A DNA stretch of 5,888 nucleotides from Acidobacteriota bacterium (GCA_003222835.1 QHXE01000300.1:1-5888), one strand, 5' to 3'. Counted from the first letter of the stretch, positions 1 to 5,865 are shown. Translations and numbers: made by a program. The notes: a model not told the origin generated them from the letters alone.

Positions 1-200
1 CGATGGCCGCAAAACGCGCCGACTATTTTGCAGCCGGAACTCTAGTCGTATGGGACGTGGATTTGCTCAGCCCTGACGTCATCAAGTCCTACAATGCCGG
101 AGATCCAGAGACACCAAAGACATTTCGGCGCGGCGAGATTGCCGATGCTGAACCAGCCGTTCCCGGTTGGAGAATCTCAGTCGATGAATTGTTTTCGTGA
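1..200 (+). CDS. Uma2 family (DUF820) endonuclease-like protein, C-terminal part
   Basis: This is the 3' end of a gene that enters from the left edge; the frame is open from base 3 to a TGA at 198-200, so the internal ATG at 3 is probably not the start. The 65 visible residues begin MAAKRADYFAAGTLVVWDVD and end VPGWRISVDELFS. They match the end of Uma2 proteins: the 'KRxDYxAAG…VW.vD' helix-strand unit, a variable strand region, and the closing 'PG(W/F)..(S/P)V.ELF' motif. Uma2 proteins have a PD-(D/E)XK nuclease-like fold, are usually about 180-220 residues long, are often multicopy in cyanobacteria, Acidobacteria and relatives, and have no firmly established function. The catalytic acidic residues would lie in the missing N-terminal part and cannot be checked. 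The gene is convergent with the clpC-like gene, with 4 bp between the two stop codons and no clear terminator. Confidence 0.8.
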   Translation, partial: MAAKRADYFAAGTLVVWDVDLLSPDVIKSYNAGDPETPKTFRRGEIADAEPAVPGWRISVDELFS

Positions 201-204
201 GACT

Positions 205-2583
205 CTAAGACGCGACCAGTAGTTCGCTCGCATGCTCGATTCCGGCTTCGTCGATCACGATCGTGCGGAAGCTTAACTCGTCACTCTCCATGAACATCTC
301 AACCAGCGATGCGTCCTCGAGTTGGCCCTGGATCAGCGCCTCGGAAAGCGGATCTTCGACGTGCTTTTGCAAAGCGCGGCGCAAGGGGCGCGCGCCATAC
401 GAGCGATCGGCACACGTTTTATTGACAATCCACTGCTTGGCATCGTCGGCCAGCCGCACAATAAACCCGTGGTTGGACATCGTGTGGTTTAGTTGATCGA
501 CCTGCAACTGCAAAACGTCCAGCAACTCTTCGTCGCCAAGTTCGTCGAAGACGATAATTTCGTCCAACCTGTTGATGAATTCAGGATTGAAGGTTTGGCG
601 AACCTCATTCATCACCATCTCTTCCATCTTGCCGTGCGAGACATCGGATGACCCCTGGAATCCCATCGTGCCTCTTTTCTGAATGAAGCGCGCGCCGATG
701 TTCGAGGTCATAATGATGATGGCGTTCTTGAAATCGACGGTGTTGCCCAACGCATCGGTGAGAATCCCATCTTCGAAAACCTGCAGCAACACGTTGAAGA
801 TGTCGGGATGCGCTTTTTCAATCTCATCAAACAACAAAACTGAGTAAGGTGAACGCTTAATCCGCTCAGTCAGTTGTCCGCCTTCCTCATGTCCGACATA
901 CCCCGGCGGCGATCCGATTAGTTTCGACACCGAATGCTTTTCCATAAATTCCGACATGTCAAAGCGAATCATGGAACGCTGGCTGCCGAAAAGGAACTCG
1001 GCCAACGATCGCGCCACTTCGGTTTTGCCGACGCCCGTAGGTCCCAGGAACAAGAACGAGCCGACGGGACGGTGCGGATTCTTCAAGCCCGCCCGCGAGC
1101 GCCGAATCGCGCGCGCCAGCGCCGAGATCGCCGGTCGCTGAGATACGACGCGCTTATGCAACTCGTTCTCGATGCGGAGCAGTTTCTTGGAGTCCCCTTC
1201 TTTAAGCGAGGTGATCGGAATGCCGGTCCAGCGCGCGATCACTTCTTCGACATCGGCGCGGGTTACCTCGGCCAGGACGACCGGTTCTTCATCGTCGATA
1301 ATCGGCATTTGTGCCCGGCCATACGTGGCGCGCTCCCATTCGGTCAACGAAACGGCCAGCGCATCCAGATTTCCCTGTTCGTCGCGCACGCGGAGTTTGA
1401 CTCGCGCGCCGGCTTCGTCGATTACGTCGATGGCTTTATCTGGCAGAAAGCGATCGGGAATGTAACGGCTGGATTGCAACACGGCCGCTTCCAAAGCGCC
1501 TTCGCTGTAACGCACCTGATGAAAACTTTCGTAGCGCTCGCGCACGCCTTCGAGAATCTCGATCGCTTGATCCTCGGACGGCGGCGGCACTTTGACGGCT
1601 TGGAAGCGTCGCTCGAGCGAGCGATCCTTTTCGATTGACTTGCGATATTCCGCCGGTGTGGTGGCCCCAATGCATTGAATTTCGCCGCGCGACAATGCCG
1701 GTTTCAAGATGTTCGCCGCATCCAGCGAGCCTTCTGCCGAACCCGCGCCCACCAGCGTATGCAGCTCGTCTATGAAGACGATGTATTGAGGATTGTCAAT
1801 TAACTCGCGCATGATCTGTTTCAGGCGCTCTTCAAACTGTCCGCGGTACTTAGTGCCGGCGACGATTAAGCTAATATCGAGCGAAAGAATCCGCTTGTTC
1901 TCCAGGAACGAGGGCACCTCGTTGCGCACGATACGCTGGGCCAGGCCCTCAACGATCGCGGTCTTGCCCACGCCCGGTTCGCCGATCAATACAGGATTGT
2001 TCTTAGTACGCCGGCAAAGTATTTGGACGACTCGTTCGATTTCATCATCACGGCCAATCAGCGGATCGAGACGGTCGTTATTGGCGTCCTCGGTCAGGTC
2101 ACGAGAGAATTCCAGCAGATGCGGAATGTCCTTGCGGTGACGCGCGTCGGCGCCACTCTGTCGCGCAATCTCATCGCGCACCGCAGCCAGACGCAATCCG
2201 CGCTCGAACAGAATCTGCGCGGCCATCGAGCGCTCTTCGCGCAGCAGTCCCAACAGCAAATGCTCGGTGCCGATGTGCCGATGCTGAAGCCGATCAGATT
2301 CGTCATGCGAGAAATGAAGAACGCGCTTGGTCTCGGGCGCCAGCGGCAATTCAACCGAAGTCGGAATCCTTTCGCGCAGGATTGTGCGGCCTTCGATTTC
2401 TCGGCGGATTGATTCGATCGTGATTTGGGCACGGGGAAAGAAACGGCCGGCGAGTGTTTTGTCTTCGCGCATCAAACCGAGCAGGAGGTGCTCAGGCTCA
2501 ATGGCCGGCGCGCCAAACTGTGATGCCTCGTAGCGCGCAAAGAAAATAACCCGACGCGCTTTTTCAGTATAGCGTTCGAACAT
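205..2583 (-). CDS. clpC: ATP-dependent Clp protease ATP-binding subunit, ClpC-type AAA+ unfoldase
   Basis: A cytoplasmic hexameric unfoldase that threads substrates into ClpP; 792 aa from the ATG at 2583. Residue numbers use that start. Two Clp_N repeats occupy about 1-140. AAA-1 has Walker A GEPGVGKT (201-208), pore-loop Tyr246, Walker B Asp272-Glu273, and an Arg pair at 325-326. AAA-2 has Walker A GPTGVGKT (514-521), pore loop GSPPGYVG (557-564), Walker B Asp586-Glu587, sensor-1 Asn628, Arg672 in FINR, and sensor-2 GAR (730-732). Both ATPases look intact. MGF at 640-642 sits where the ClpP-docking loop (I/L/V-G-F/L) is expected, so this is a ClpP partner and not a ClpB disaggregase. The middle region (about 399-438) is only about 40 residues, against about 64 in B. 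subtilis ClpC, and the UVR-like coiled coil is not recognisable. In the D2 linker the usual VIGQ reads VVSQ. Start choice: an in-frame TTG at 2658 would add 25 residues, but TATAAT overlaps that extension, the extension is not Clp-like, and GGAG lies 5 nt before the ATG at 2583. Confidence 0.95.
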   Translation of the reverse strand: MFERYTEKARRVIFFARYEASQFGAPAIEPEHLLLGLMREDKTLAGRFFPRAQITIESIRREIEGRTILRERIPTSVELPLAPETKRVLHFSHDESDRLQHRHIGTEHLLLGLLREERSMAAQILFERGLRLAAVRDEIARQSGADARHRKDIPHLLEFSRDLTEDANNDRLDPLIGRDDEIERVVQILCRRTKNNPVLIGEPGVGKTAIVEGLAQRIVRNEVPSFLENKRILSLDISLIVAGTKYRGQFEERLKQIMRELIDNPQYIVFIDELHTLVGAGSAEGSLDAANILKPALSRGEIQCIGATTPAEYRKSIEKDRSLERRFQAVKVPPPSEDQAIEILEGVRERYESFHQVRYSEGALEAAVLQSSRYIPDRFLPDKAIDVIDEAGARVKLRVRDEQGNLDALAVSLTEWERATYGRAQMPIIDDEEPVVLAEVTRADVEEVIARWTGIPITSLKEGDSKKLLRIENELHKRVVSQRPAISALARAIRRSRAGLKNPHRPVGSFLFLGPTGVGKTEVARSLAEFLFGSQRSMIRFDMSEFMEKHSVSKLIGSPPGYVGHEEGGQLTERIKRSPYSVLLFDEIEKAHPDIFNVLLQVFEDGILTDALGNTVDFKNAIIIMTSNIGARFIQKRGTMGFQGSSDVSHGKMEEMVMNEVRQTFNPEFINRLDEIIVFDELGDEELLDVLQLQVDQLNHTMSNHGFIVRLADDAKQWIVNKTCADRSYGARPLRRALQKHVEDPLSEALIQGQLEDASLVEMFMESDELSFRTIVIDEAGIEHASELLVAS

Positions 2584-2586
2584 CAG

Positions 2587-2592
2587 TTCTCC
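2587..2592 (-). promoter_or_regulatory. clpC ribosome binding site
   Basis: On the minus strand TGGAGAACTG precedes the ATG at 2583, which leaves 5 nt between GGAG and the start codon. This decides the start in favour of [11 protein letters not shown], the typical ClpC N-terminus, over the upstream in-frame TTG at 2658. Confidence 0.75.
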
Positions 2593-2613
2593 AAAAAATA
2601 TGAATGCCGGGAG

Positions 2614-2638
2614 CGATTCGGACTCTGACTCCGAAACG
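2614..2638. promoter_or_regulatory. Imperfect 25-bp palindrome at the clpC transcription start (possible operator)
   Basis: CGATTCGGA (2614-2622) and TCCGAAACG (2630-2638) form an inverted repeat with 7 bp between the arms; only the A:A pair at 2616/2636 is mismatched, and the inner six (TTCGGA/TCCGAA) are perfect. It lies just downstream of the expected start (about 2640) of the promoter with -10 at 2647-2652, a classical place for a repressor operator. It could equally act as a 5'-UTR stem-loop. It does not match CIRCE (HrcA), the CtsR direct repeat or the HspR HAIR sequence, although the 7-bp spacer resembles HAIR. Confidence 0.4.
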
Positions 2639-2646
2639 CCGCGGGC

Positions 2647-2674
2647 ATTATAGCGCAACCGCAGACATTTTCCA
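2647..2674 (-). promoter_or_regulatory. clpC promoter, sigma-70 type
   Basis: On the minus strand, TGGAAA (2674-2669) is followed after 16 nt by a perfect TATAAT (2652-2647). The -10 is consensus and the -35 matches TTGACA at 4 of 6 positions. The start of transcription should fall near 2640, giving a leader of about 57 nt to the ATG at 2583. Because the -10 sits inside the upstream in-frame extension, a start at the TTG at 2658 would lie upstream of the transcript. Confidence 0.6.
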
Positions 2675-2705
2675 TTTTACATTTCGTCATTTGCCGAGCT
2701 GAATC

Positions 2706-2743
2706 GAAAAACACAGCAGGTTCAGAGAGCCTATTTGCTGTGT
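2706..2743 (-). terminator. Possible rho-independent terminator on the minus strand
   Basis: ACACAGCA (2711-2718) and TGCTGTGT (2736-2743) are perfect 8-bp arms; an inner AGG/CCT pair can shorten the loop. Read on the minus strand, the stem runs directly into a five-T tract before CGATTC. It would stop leftward transcription from the intergenic region before the clpC promoter. No leftward gene is seen upstream of it, so its client would be antisense or spurious transcription. Alternatively it is a protein-binding palindrome. Confidence 0.35.
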
Positions 2744-2874
2744 GACCCGAGTGAAGATCCATTCATGGAACACTCCAAACGACAAGCGACAAATGGAAAT
2801 GGAACATGAAACTCCTCTCATCGACGAGCCATGCCCATAAGCCCGACTCATTCATTCACCAGGAATCTTCGACT

Positions 2875-2900
2875 AATCTGACTGAGCCCTCTGTCAGATT
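2875..2900. promoter_or_regulatory. 26-bp inverted repeat, candidate activator binding site
   Basis: AATCTGAC (2875-2882) and GTCAGATT (2893-2900) are perfect inverted arms with a 10-bp spacer that itself can pair (GA/TC). The centre lies about 123 bp upstream of the start predicted from the sigma-54-like promoter, the usual distance for an NtrC-type enhancer site. Partial copies of the arm follow at 2943 (AATCTCCT) and 2972 (AATCTAAC), and one precedes at 2864 (AATCTTCG). As RNA it would be a stable hairpin, but no T-tract follows on either strand. Confidence 0.4.
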
Positions 2901-2984
2901 GAATGCCTGACGGTAAGGGGCTGGCCCGGCTCATTTCCACCTAATCTCCTGTGTATCAACGACTTGCGCTCAATCTAACCTCGC

Positions 2985-3000
2985 TGGCACGACCCTCGCA
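2985..3000 (+). promoter_or_regulatory. Sigma-54-type promoter match upstream of the subtilase gene
   Basis: TGGCACGACCCTCGCA agrees with the sigma-54 consensus TGGCACG-N4-TTGCA at 11 of 12 specified bases. The GG (2986-2987) and GC (2998-2999) elements are exactly 10 bp apart. Transcription would begin near 3011 and leave a leader of about 177 nt. A sigma-54 promoter needs an enhancer-binding ATPase, for which the palindrome at 2875-2900 is a candidate site. No good sigma-70 promoter was found in the same orientation. No regulator gene lies in the window. Confidence 0.45.
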
Positions 3001-3149
3001 ATAGTCGCAGCGCCCGTGGAAACTCTCTGCGTGGCGTGTTCTTTCACAAGTCATGAGGCAGAGCAACTCCGAAGACGAGCAGCAATAACTCGCTGGTTTC
3101 GTTCCCCCGATAGAGAGCGAATGCTGTACGAGACGCGGCCCCAACCGAA

Positions 3150-3180
3150 AAGCCGCTGGCGGTTCTAATGTCGCCGGCTT
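3150..3180 (+). other. Stem-loop in the subtilase leader just upstream of the start
   Basis: AAGCCG (3150-3155) pairs with CGGCTT (3175-3180); after a CTG bulge GCG pairs with CGC, leaving a loop of about 10 nt. The stem ends 3 nt before the AGGG ribosome-binding element (3184-3187). It could influence translation initiation or mRNA stability. It has no following T-tract and does not match a riboswitch I know. Confidence 0.3.
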
Positions 3181-3187
3181 AACAGGG

Positions 3188-5776
3188 ATGAAGAAGATGA
3201 AAAGAAAAACACACGCACCCGCCATTACCTGGATCACAACCTTGGCCCTTCTGGTTTCGATGTGCGCCAGCTTTATGTTTAGTTCGCACGCCGCGGCCCA
3301 GTCGAACAAGGACAAGGAAGCTGCCACCCAACTTCAGGCGCGCGAGACCTCAAACGCGAACTATCCGATGCTCTCGAAATACGCGACCGACCTAACTCTG
3401 TTAGCGCTTCGAGGCAAGCTGGAAACACCTCGCGACCATGAGGCGGATGTCGCGCGCGTGATTGCGAGTTTGTCGGTGCCCTCAAAAGCGCCGGTCGTAG
3501 TCGGTGAATCCGATCTCGATCGCGACGCCGTTGCTCGTGGCGTAGCGATTGACTTCGCTTTCGGCGACGTGCCGGACGCTTTGCGCGGGAAACGCGTCTT
3601 TCGCTTGAGTCTTGATGCCCTGGCAAAGGGTGCGAAGACCGATGGCGAGTTCGCCGCCCGCGTGCAGGCTGTCTTCGCGGAAGCCGCCAAAGCCGAAGGT
3701 AAGGTCGTCCTCTTTGTCGATCAGCTTCACGAGTACGCCGGAGCGCGCGCGACTGCGATCGCGTCGGCAACAGTCAAGACCGCCATCGAGGCGAATCATC
3801 TTCGCATCATCGGCGGCGCCACGCCCGAAGCCTATGCCACCTATATTGCGTCAGATGAAAACGTGGCCAAGCTGTTCGAATCGATCTCGATCGATCGCGT
3901 AGTTGACAGCGCGTCGGCTTCATCCTCAGCCAAGGGCAAAGACAAGAGGCGCAGTCCGATCAATGAAGAGTTCGAAGGCGAGAAGATTTCGCCTGACATA
4001 CGCGACTTGATGAAGGGCGCTGGTGGGAAAGGCCACGTCACCGCCATTCTTCAAGTTGACGACGTTAACAGTAAAGAAGTTCGTTCCCTGCTGGCGCGCT
4101 ATGGCGTGCTGATTGGCGACACCATGGCCAAGCTGGGCACGATGAAAGTCGACCTGCCGGTCCAGGCCATTGAAGCATTGGCCAGGAGTAACGTCACGAA
4201 TTACATCTCTCCGGACGTAAAGCTGGAATCATTCGGTCACATCACGAGCACGACCGGGACCGACCAGGTTCGCAGCCAACCTAACGGCACCACGCTAGAC
4301 GGCACCGGCATCGGCATCGCGGTGATTGACTCTGGAGTGGATGGTGGCCAAGCGTCGTTCACCAACGGCCGCCTTAAGCTCGGCAAGGACTTCACGAGTG
4401 AGAATATCAACGGCGCGGATCCCTATGGCCATGGCACCCACGTCGCTTCGGCGGCGTTGGGAAACTACAGCGTCACTTATCAGGGCATTGCTCCAAATGC
4501 CAACCTCATCAGCCTGAAGGTGCTGAATTCGAAGGGTAGCGGCAATACTTCGGATCTGCTGAGCGCGCTGAACTGGGTCCTGGCCAACAAGAGCACGTAT
4601 GGCATTCGCGTCGTCAACATGAGTCTCGGCGCGCCGGCCATAAGTTCTTATAAGAATGATCCCGTGTGCCGCGCTGCTCGGGCTCTGGTTGATGCCGGCG
4701 TCGTGGTCGTCGCAGCCGCCGGTAACAATGGCAAAGACACAAACGGCAATAAGATCTATGGACAGATCCATTCGCCAGGCAACGAGCCTTCGGTGATAAC
4801 GGTCGGCGCCTCAAATACCTTTGGCACTGATGGACGCAGTGACGATCAGGTGGCAACTTACAGCTCGCGTGGCCCCACGCGCAGCTACTGGACGGACGCG
4901 AATAGCGTCAAACACTACGACAATCTGCTCAAGCCCGACCTGGTGGCGCCCGGCAACAAAACGATCTTTGCCGAAGCTCAGCAAGGCAACACTCTTAATT
5001 ACCTCGTGACGCAGAATCCGACCCTCGATGCCGGAGTGTCCAGCTCGAATCAGCAAAGGGAGATGTATCTCAGTGGCACCTCCATGGCTACTCCAATCGT
5101 TTCCGGCACGGCAGCACTCTTGTTACAGGCCAACCCGAGCCTGACGCCGAACATGGTCAAAATGATCATGATGTACACGGCTGGGCCAATCACCGGCTTC
5201 AATGAGTTGGAGCAAGGTACAGGACAATTGAACGTCGAGGGCGCCGTGCGCCTGACTAAGCTGGTCAGCCCCAACCTCACCTCGAGCACACCGCAGGATA
5301 GTCCAATGCTGACCGGCTCGGCACCGGATCCGCATACCACGATCGCTGGACAGATGTTCACGTGGGCGCAAGGCATTCTTCTGAAACACTGGTACGCCAA
5401 GGGAACAACTTTGATTACGAACTATCAGGCCTTCTATGCTCAAGGAGTGGTGTTAGGTGACGGTGTCGTGCTCGGCAATGGCATCCTGCTCGGAGACGGT
5501 GTTGTTATTGGCGACGGGATCTTGCTCGGCGACGGAGTCGTGATCGGTGACAGTATCTTCACGAGTGCGGGCGTGGTGCTGGGCGACGGCACGATCTTCT
5601 GTAGCGGTATCTTACTTGGCGACGGTGTCGTAATCGGCGATGGTGTGGTGATCGGTGATGGTATAATCATTGGCGACGCCACCGCAATGGGTAGCGCCGC
5701 AGCGACCAGCGCCACCGCCGTGCAGGCGGCGTCCGCAATGGTTAACGGCGACCCCGGGCCTCACATGAAACCTTAA
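3188..5776 (+). CDS. Secreted S8 subtilisin-like peptidase with an N-terminal degenerate Clp AAA+ domain and a C-terminal hexapeptide beta-helix
   Basis: An 862-aa serine endopeptidase, predicted exported. Order: signal peptide (1-37; basic start, hydrophobic 13-31, likely cut after AHAAA); a Clp AAA-1-like segment with dead ATPase motifs (about 61-235); a low-complexity Ser/Lys linker (about 240-260); an I9-like propeptide (about 281-346); an S8 catalytic domain (about 365-690) with Asp381 in VIDSGVD, His415 in GHGTHVA, oxyanion Asn513 in AAGNNG and Ser632 in GTSMATP, all intact; a linker; then 13 hexads of the GVVIGD kind (754-831) and an Ala-rich tail. Typical subtilase precursors are about 380-600 aa, so both the pro-region and the tail are extensions. 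Start: the ATG at 3188 abuts AGGG with no spacing, whereas ATG codon 4 (3197) has AGGGA at 8 nt, so translation may begin there; the signal peptide is fine either way. No lipobox. A sigma-54-like promoter lies upstream, and a further gene follows after 94 nt. The catalytic call is firm; the exact substrate is unknown. Confidence 0.95.
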   Translation: MKKMKRKTHAPAITWITTLALLVSMCASFMFSSHAAAQSNKDKEAATQLQARETSNANYPMLSKYATDLTLLALRGKLETPRDHEADVARVIASLSVPSKAPVVVGESDLDRDAVARGVAIDFAFGDVPDALRGKRVFRLSLDALAKGAKTDGEFAARVQAVFAEAAKAEGKVVLFVDQLHEYAGARATAIASATVKTAIEANHLRIIGGATPEAYATYIASDENVAKLFESISIDRVVDSASASSSAKGKDKRRSPINEEFEGEKISPDIRDLMKGAGGKGHVTAILQVDDVNSKEVRSLLARYGVLIGDTMAKLGTMKVDLPVQAIEALARSNVTNYISPDVKLESFGHITSTTGTDQVRSQPNGTTLDGTGIGIAVIDSGVDGGQASFTNGRLKLGKDFTSENINGADPYGHGTHVASAALGNYSVTYQGIAPNANLISLKVLNSKGSGNTSDLLSALNWVLANKSTYGIRVVNMSLGAPAISSYKNDPVCRAARALVDAGVVVVAAAGNNGKDTNGNKIYGQIHSPGNEPSVITVGASNTFGTDGRSDDQVATYSSRGPTRSYWTDANSVKHYDNLLKPDLVAPGNKTIFAEAQQGNTLNYLVTQNPTLDAGVSSSNQQREMYLSGTSMATPIVSGTAALLLQANPSLTPNMVKMIMMYTAGPITGFNELEQGTGQLNVEGAVRLTKLVSPNLTSSTPQDSPMLTGSAPDPHTTIAGQMFTWAQGILLKHWYAKGTTLITNYQAFYAQGVVLGDGVVLGNGILLGDGVVIGDGILLGDGVVIGDSIFTSAGVVLGDGTIFCSGILLGDGVVIGDGVVIGDGIIIGDATAMGSAAATSATAVQAASAMVNGDPGPHMKP
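3368..3892 (+). other. Encoded domain: degenerate ClpA/B/C AAA-1-like module (pseudo-ATPase) inside the subtilase pro-region
   Basis: Residues about 61-235 align to AAA-1 of the neighbouring ClpC (about residues 157-330) with only short gaps; by eye about 45 of some 170-175 positions are identical. Shared landmarks in order: DLT…A…L, RV(V/I)..L, PV..GE, G.A, VP..L..KR, G.K..G.F..R, F.D.LH..(A/V)GA, IG..TP..Y..I..D, F. Functional positions are lost: Walker A GEPGVGKT reads GESDLDRD (106-113); Walker B Asp-Glu reads Asp178-Gln179; the pore-loop GTKYRG reads GAKTDG; sensor GATT reads GGAT; Arg fingers ERRF read AKLF (227-230). The small AAA subdomain is not evident. Nucleotide binding is therefore unlikely, consistent with export. 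Homology is inferred from collinearity and should be tested by profile search. Confidence 0.75.
5447..5680 (+). repeat. 13 tandem hexad codons encoding a left-handed beta-helix tail
   Basis: Thirteen consecutive 18-bp units encode residues 754-831: VVLGDG, VVLGNG, ILLGDG, VVIGDG, ILLGDG, VVIGDS, IFTSAG, VVLGDG, TIFCSG, ILLGDG, VVIGDG, VVIGDG, IIIGDA. The register fits the hexapeptide rule [LIV]-G-x-x-[STAV]-x, the signature of left-handed parallel beta-helices; three hexads make one coil, so about four coils are expected. Units 7 and 9 deviate, and unit 9 contains Cys805. The DNA units differ at many synonymous third positions, so this is a selected protein repeat and not a fresh replication-slippage array. 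Related glycine-aspartate repeats occur at the ends of other S8 peptidases in environmental bacteria (recalled, not checked). Confidence 0.85.
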
Positions 5777-5793
5777 CGCTGCCTGAAAACACA

Positions 5794-5832
5794 GCGGCAC
5801 GCGGTTGATTCCGGGCGGAACCTGCGTGTCGC
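5794..5832 (+). other. Strong intercistronic stem-loop after the subtilase gene
   Basis: Bases 5794-5806 pair with 5819-5832: nine pairs (one G-U at 5797/5829), a single bulged T at 5823, then four more pairs (GGTT/AACC), enclosing a 12-nt loop. It begins 17 nt after the stop codon. The sequence that follows (TATTACTCAACCC) is not a T-tract, so a classical rho-independent terminator is doubtful; an mRNA-stabilising or attenuating element between two co-transcribed genes fits better. Confidence 0.5.
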
Positions 5833-5859
5833 TATTACTCAACCCTTACCCGACCTAAG

Positions 5860-5865
5860 AAGGAG
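5860..5865 (+). promoter_or_regulatory. Strong ribosome binding site of the downstream gene
   Basis: AAGGAG ends 5 nt before the ATG at 5871. It is the best Shine-Dalgarno sequence in the window and is the main support for a gene starting there. Confidence 0.7.

Larger units (their letters stand above)
2659..3187. other. Divergent intergenic region between clpC and the subtilase gene
   Basis: No convincing gene lies here. The stretch holds the clpC promoter at its left end, a terminator-like hairpin on the minus strand (2706-2743), a 26-bp inverted repeat (2875-2900) within a cluster of five AATCT motifs (2864-2976), a sigma-54-type promoter match facing right (2985-3000), and a leader of about 175 nt with a stem-loop (3150-3180) just before the subtilase start. 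Two very small plus-strand reading frames (ATG at 2765, 14 codons; ATG at 2793, 15 codons) are present but unsupported. Confidence 0.7.

Noticed and set aside
172..205. Inverted repeat GAATCTCA/TGAGACTC spanning the convergent stop codons, considered as a shared terminator
   Set aside because: One mismatch, an 18-nt loop and no T-tract on either strand; too weak to call.
934..1638. Plus-strand 234-codon open frame inside clpC
   Set aside because: Antisense to highly conserved ClpC codons, no domain resemblance; a codon-bias shadow of a GC-rich gene.
2765..2840. Two tiny plus-strand reading frames (ATG at 2765, 14 codons; ATG at 2793, 15 codons)
   Set aside because: Only weak purine-rich sequence upstream, no conservation evidence available, and no resemblance to known leader peptides.
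2851..2879. TTCATT-N17-TAATCT as a sigma-70 promoter for the peptidase
   Set aside because: Only 3 of 6 matches in each hexamer; the sigma-54-type match is much better.
2940..3187. Possible riboswitch (c-di-GMP or other) in the long peptidase leader
   Set aside because: No match to the conserved cores of the classes I know; only a simple stem-loop is visible.
3254..3265. Lipobox (VSMC) in the peptidase signal peptide
   Set aside because: Met at the -1 position does not fit the lipobox, and a good signal-peptidase I site (AAA before QSN) follows.
2956..3327. Minus-strand 123-codon reading frame overlapping the peptidase signal peptide and leader
   Set aside because: It starts inside the coding region of the peptidase on the opposite strand, has no recognisable domain, and covers the sigma-54-like promoter; best explained as a shadow frame.
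5447..5680. Hexapeptide acyltransferase fusion
   Set aside because: Only the solenoid repeat is present; no acyltransferase active-site His loop or flanking domain, and only about four coils.
5440..5715. Minus-strand frame with Pro-Ser-Thr repeats (IPSPITTPSP)
   Set aside because: It is the antisense reading of the 18-bp hexad array in the peptidase gene.
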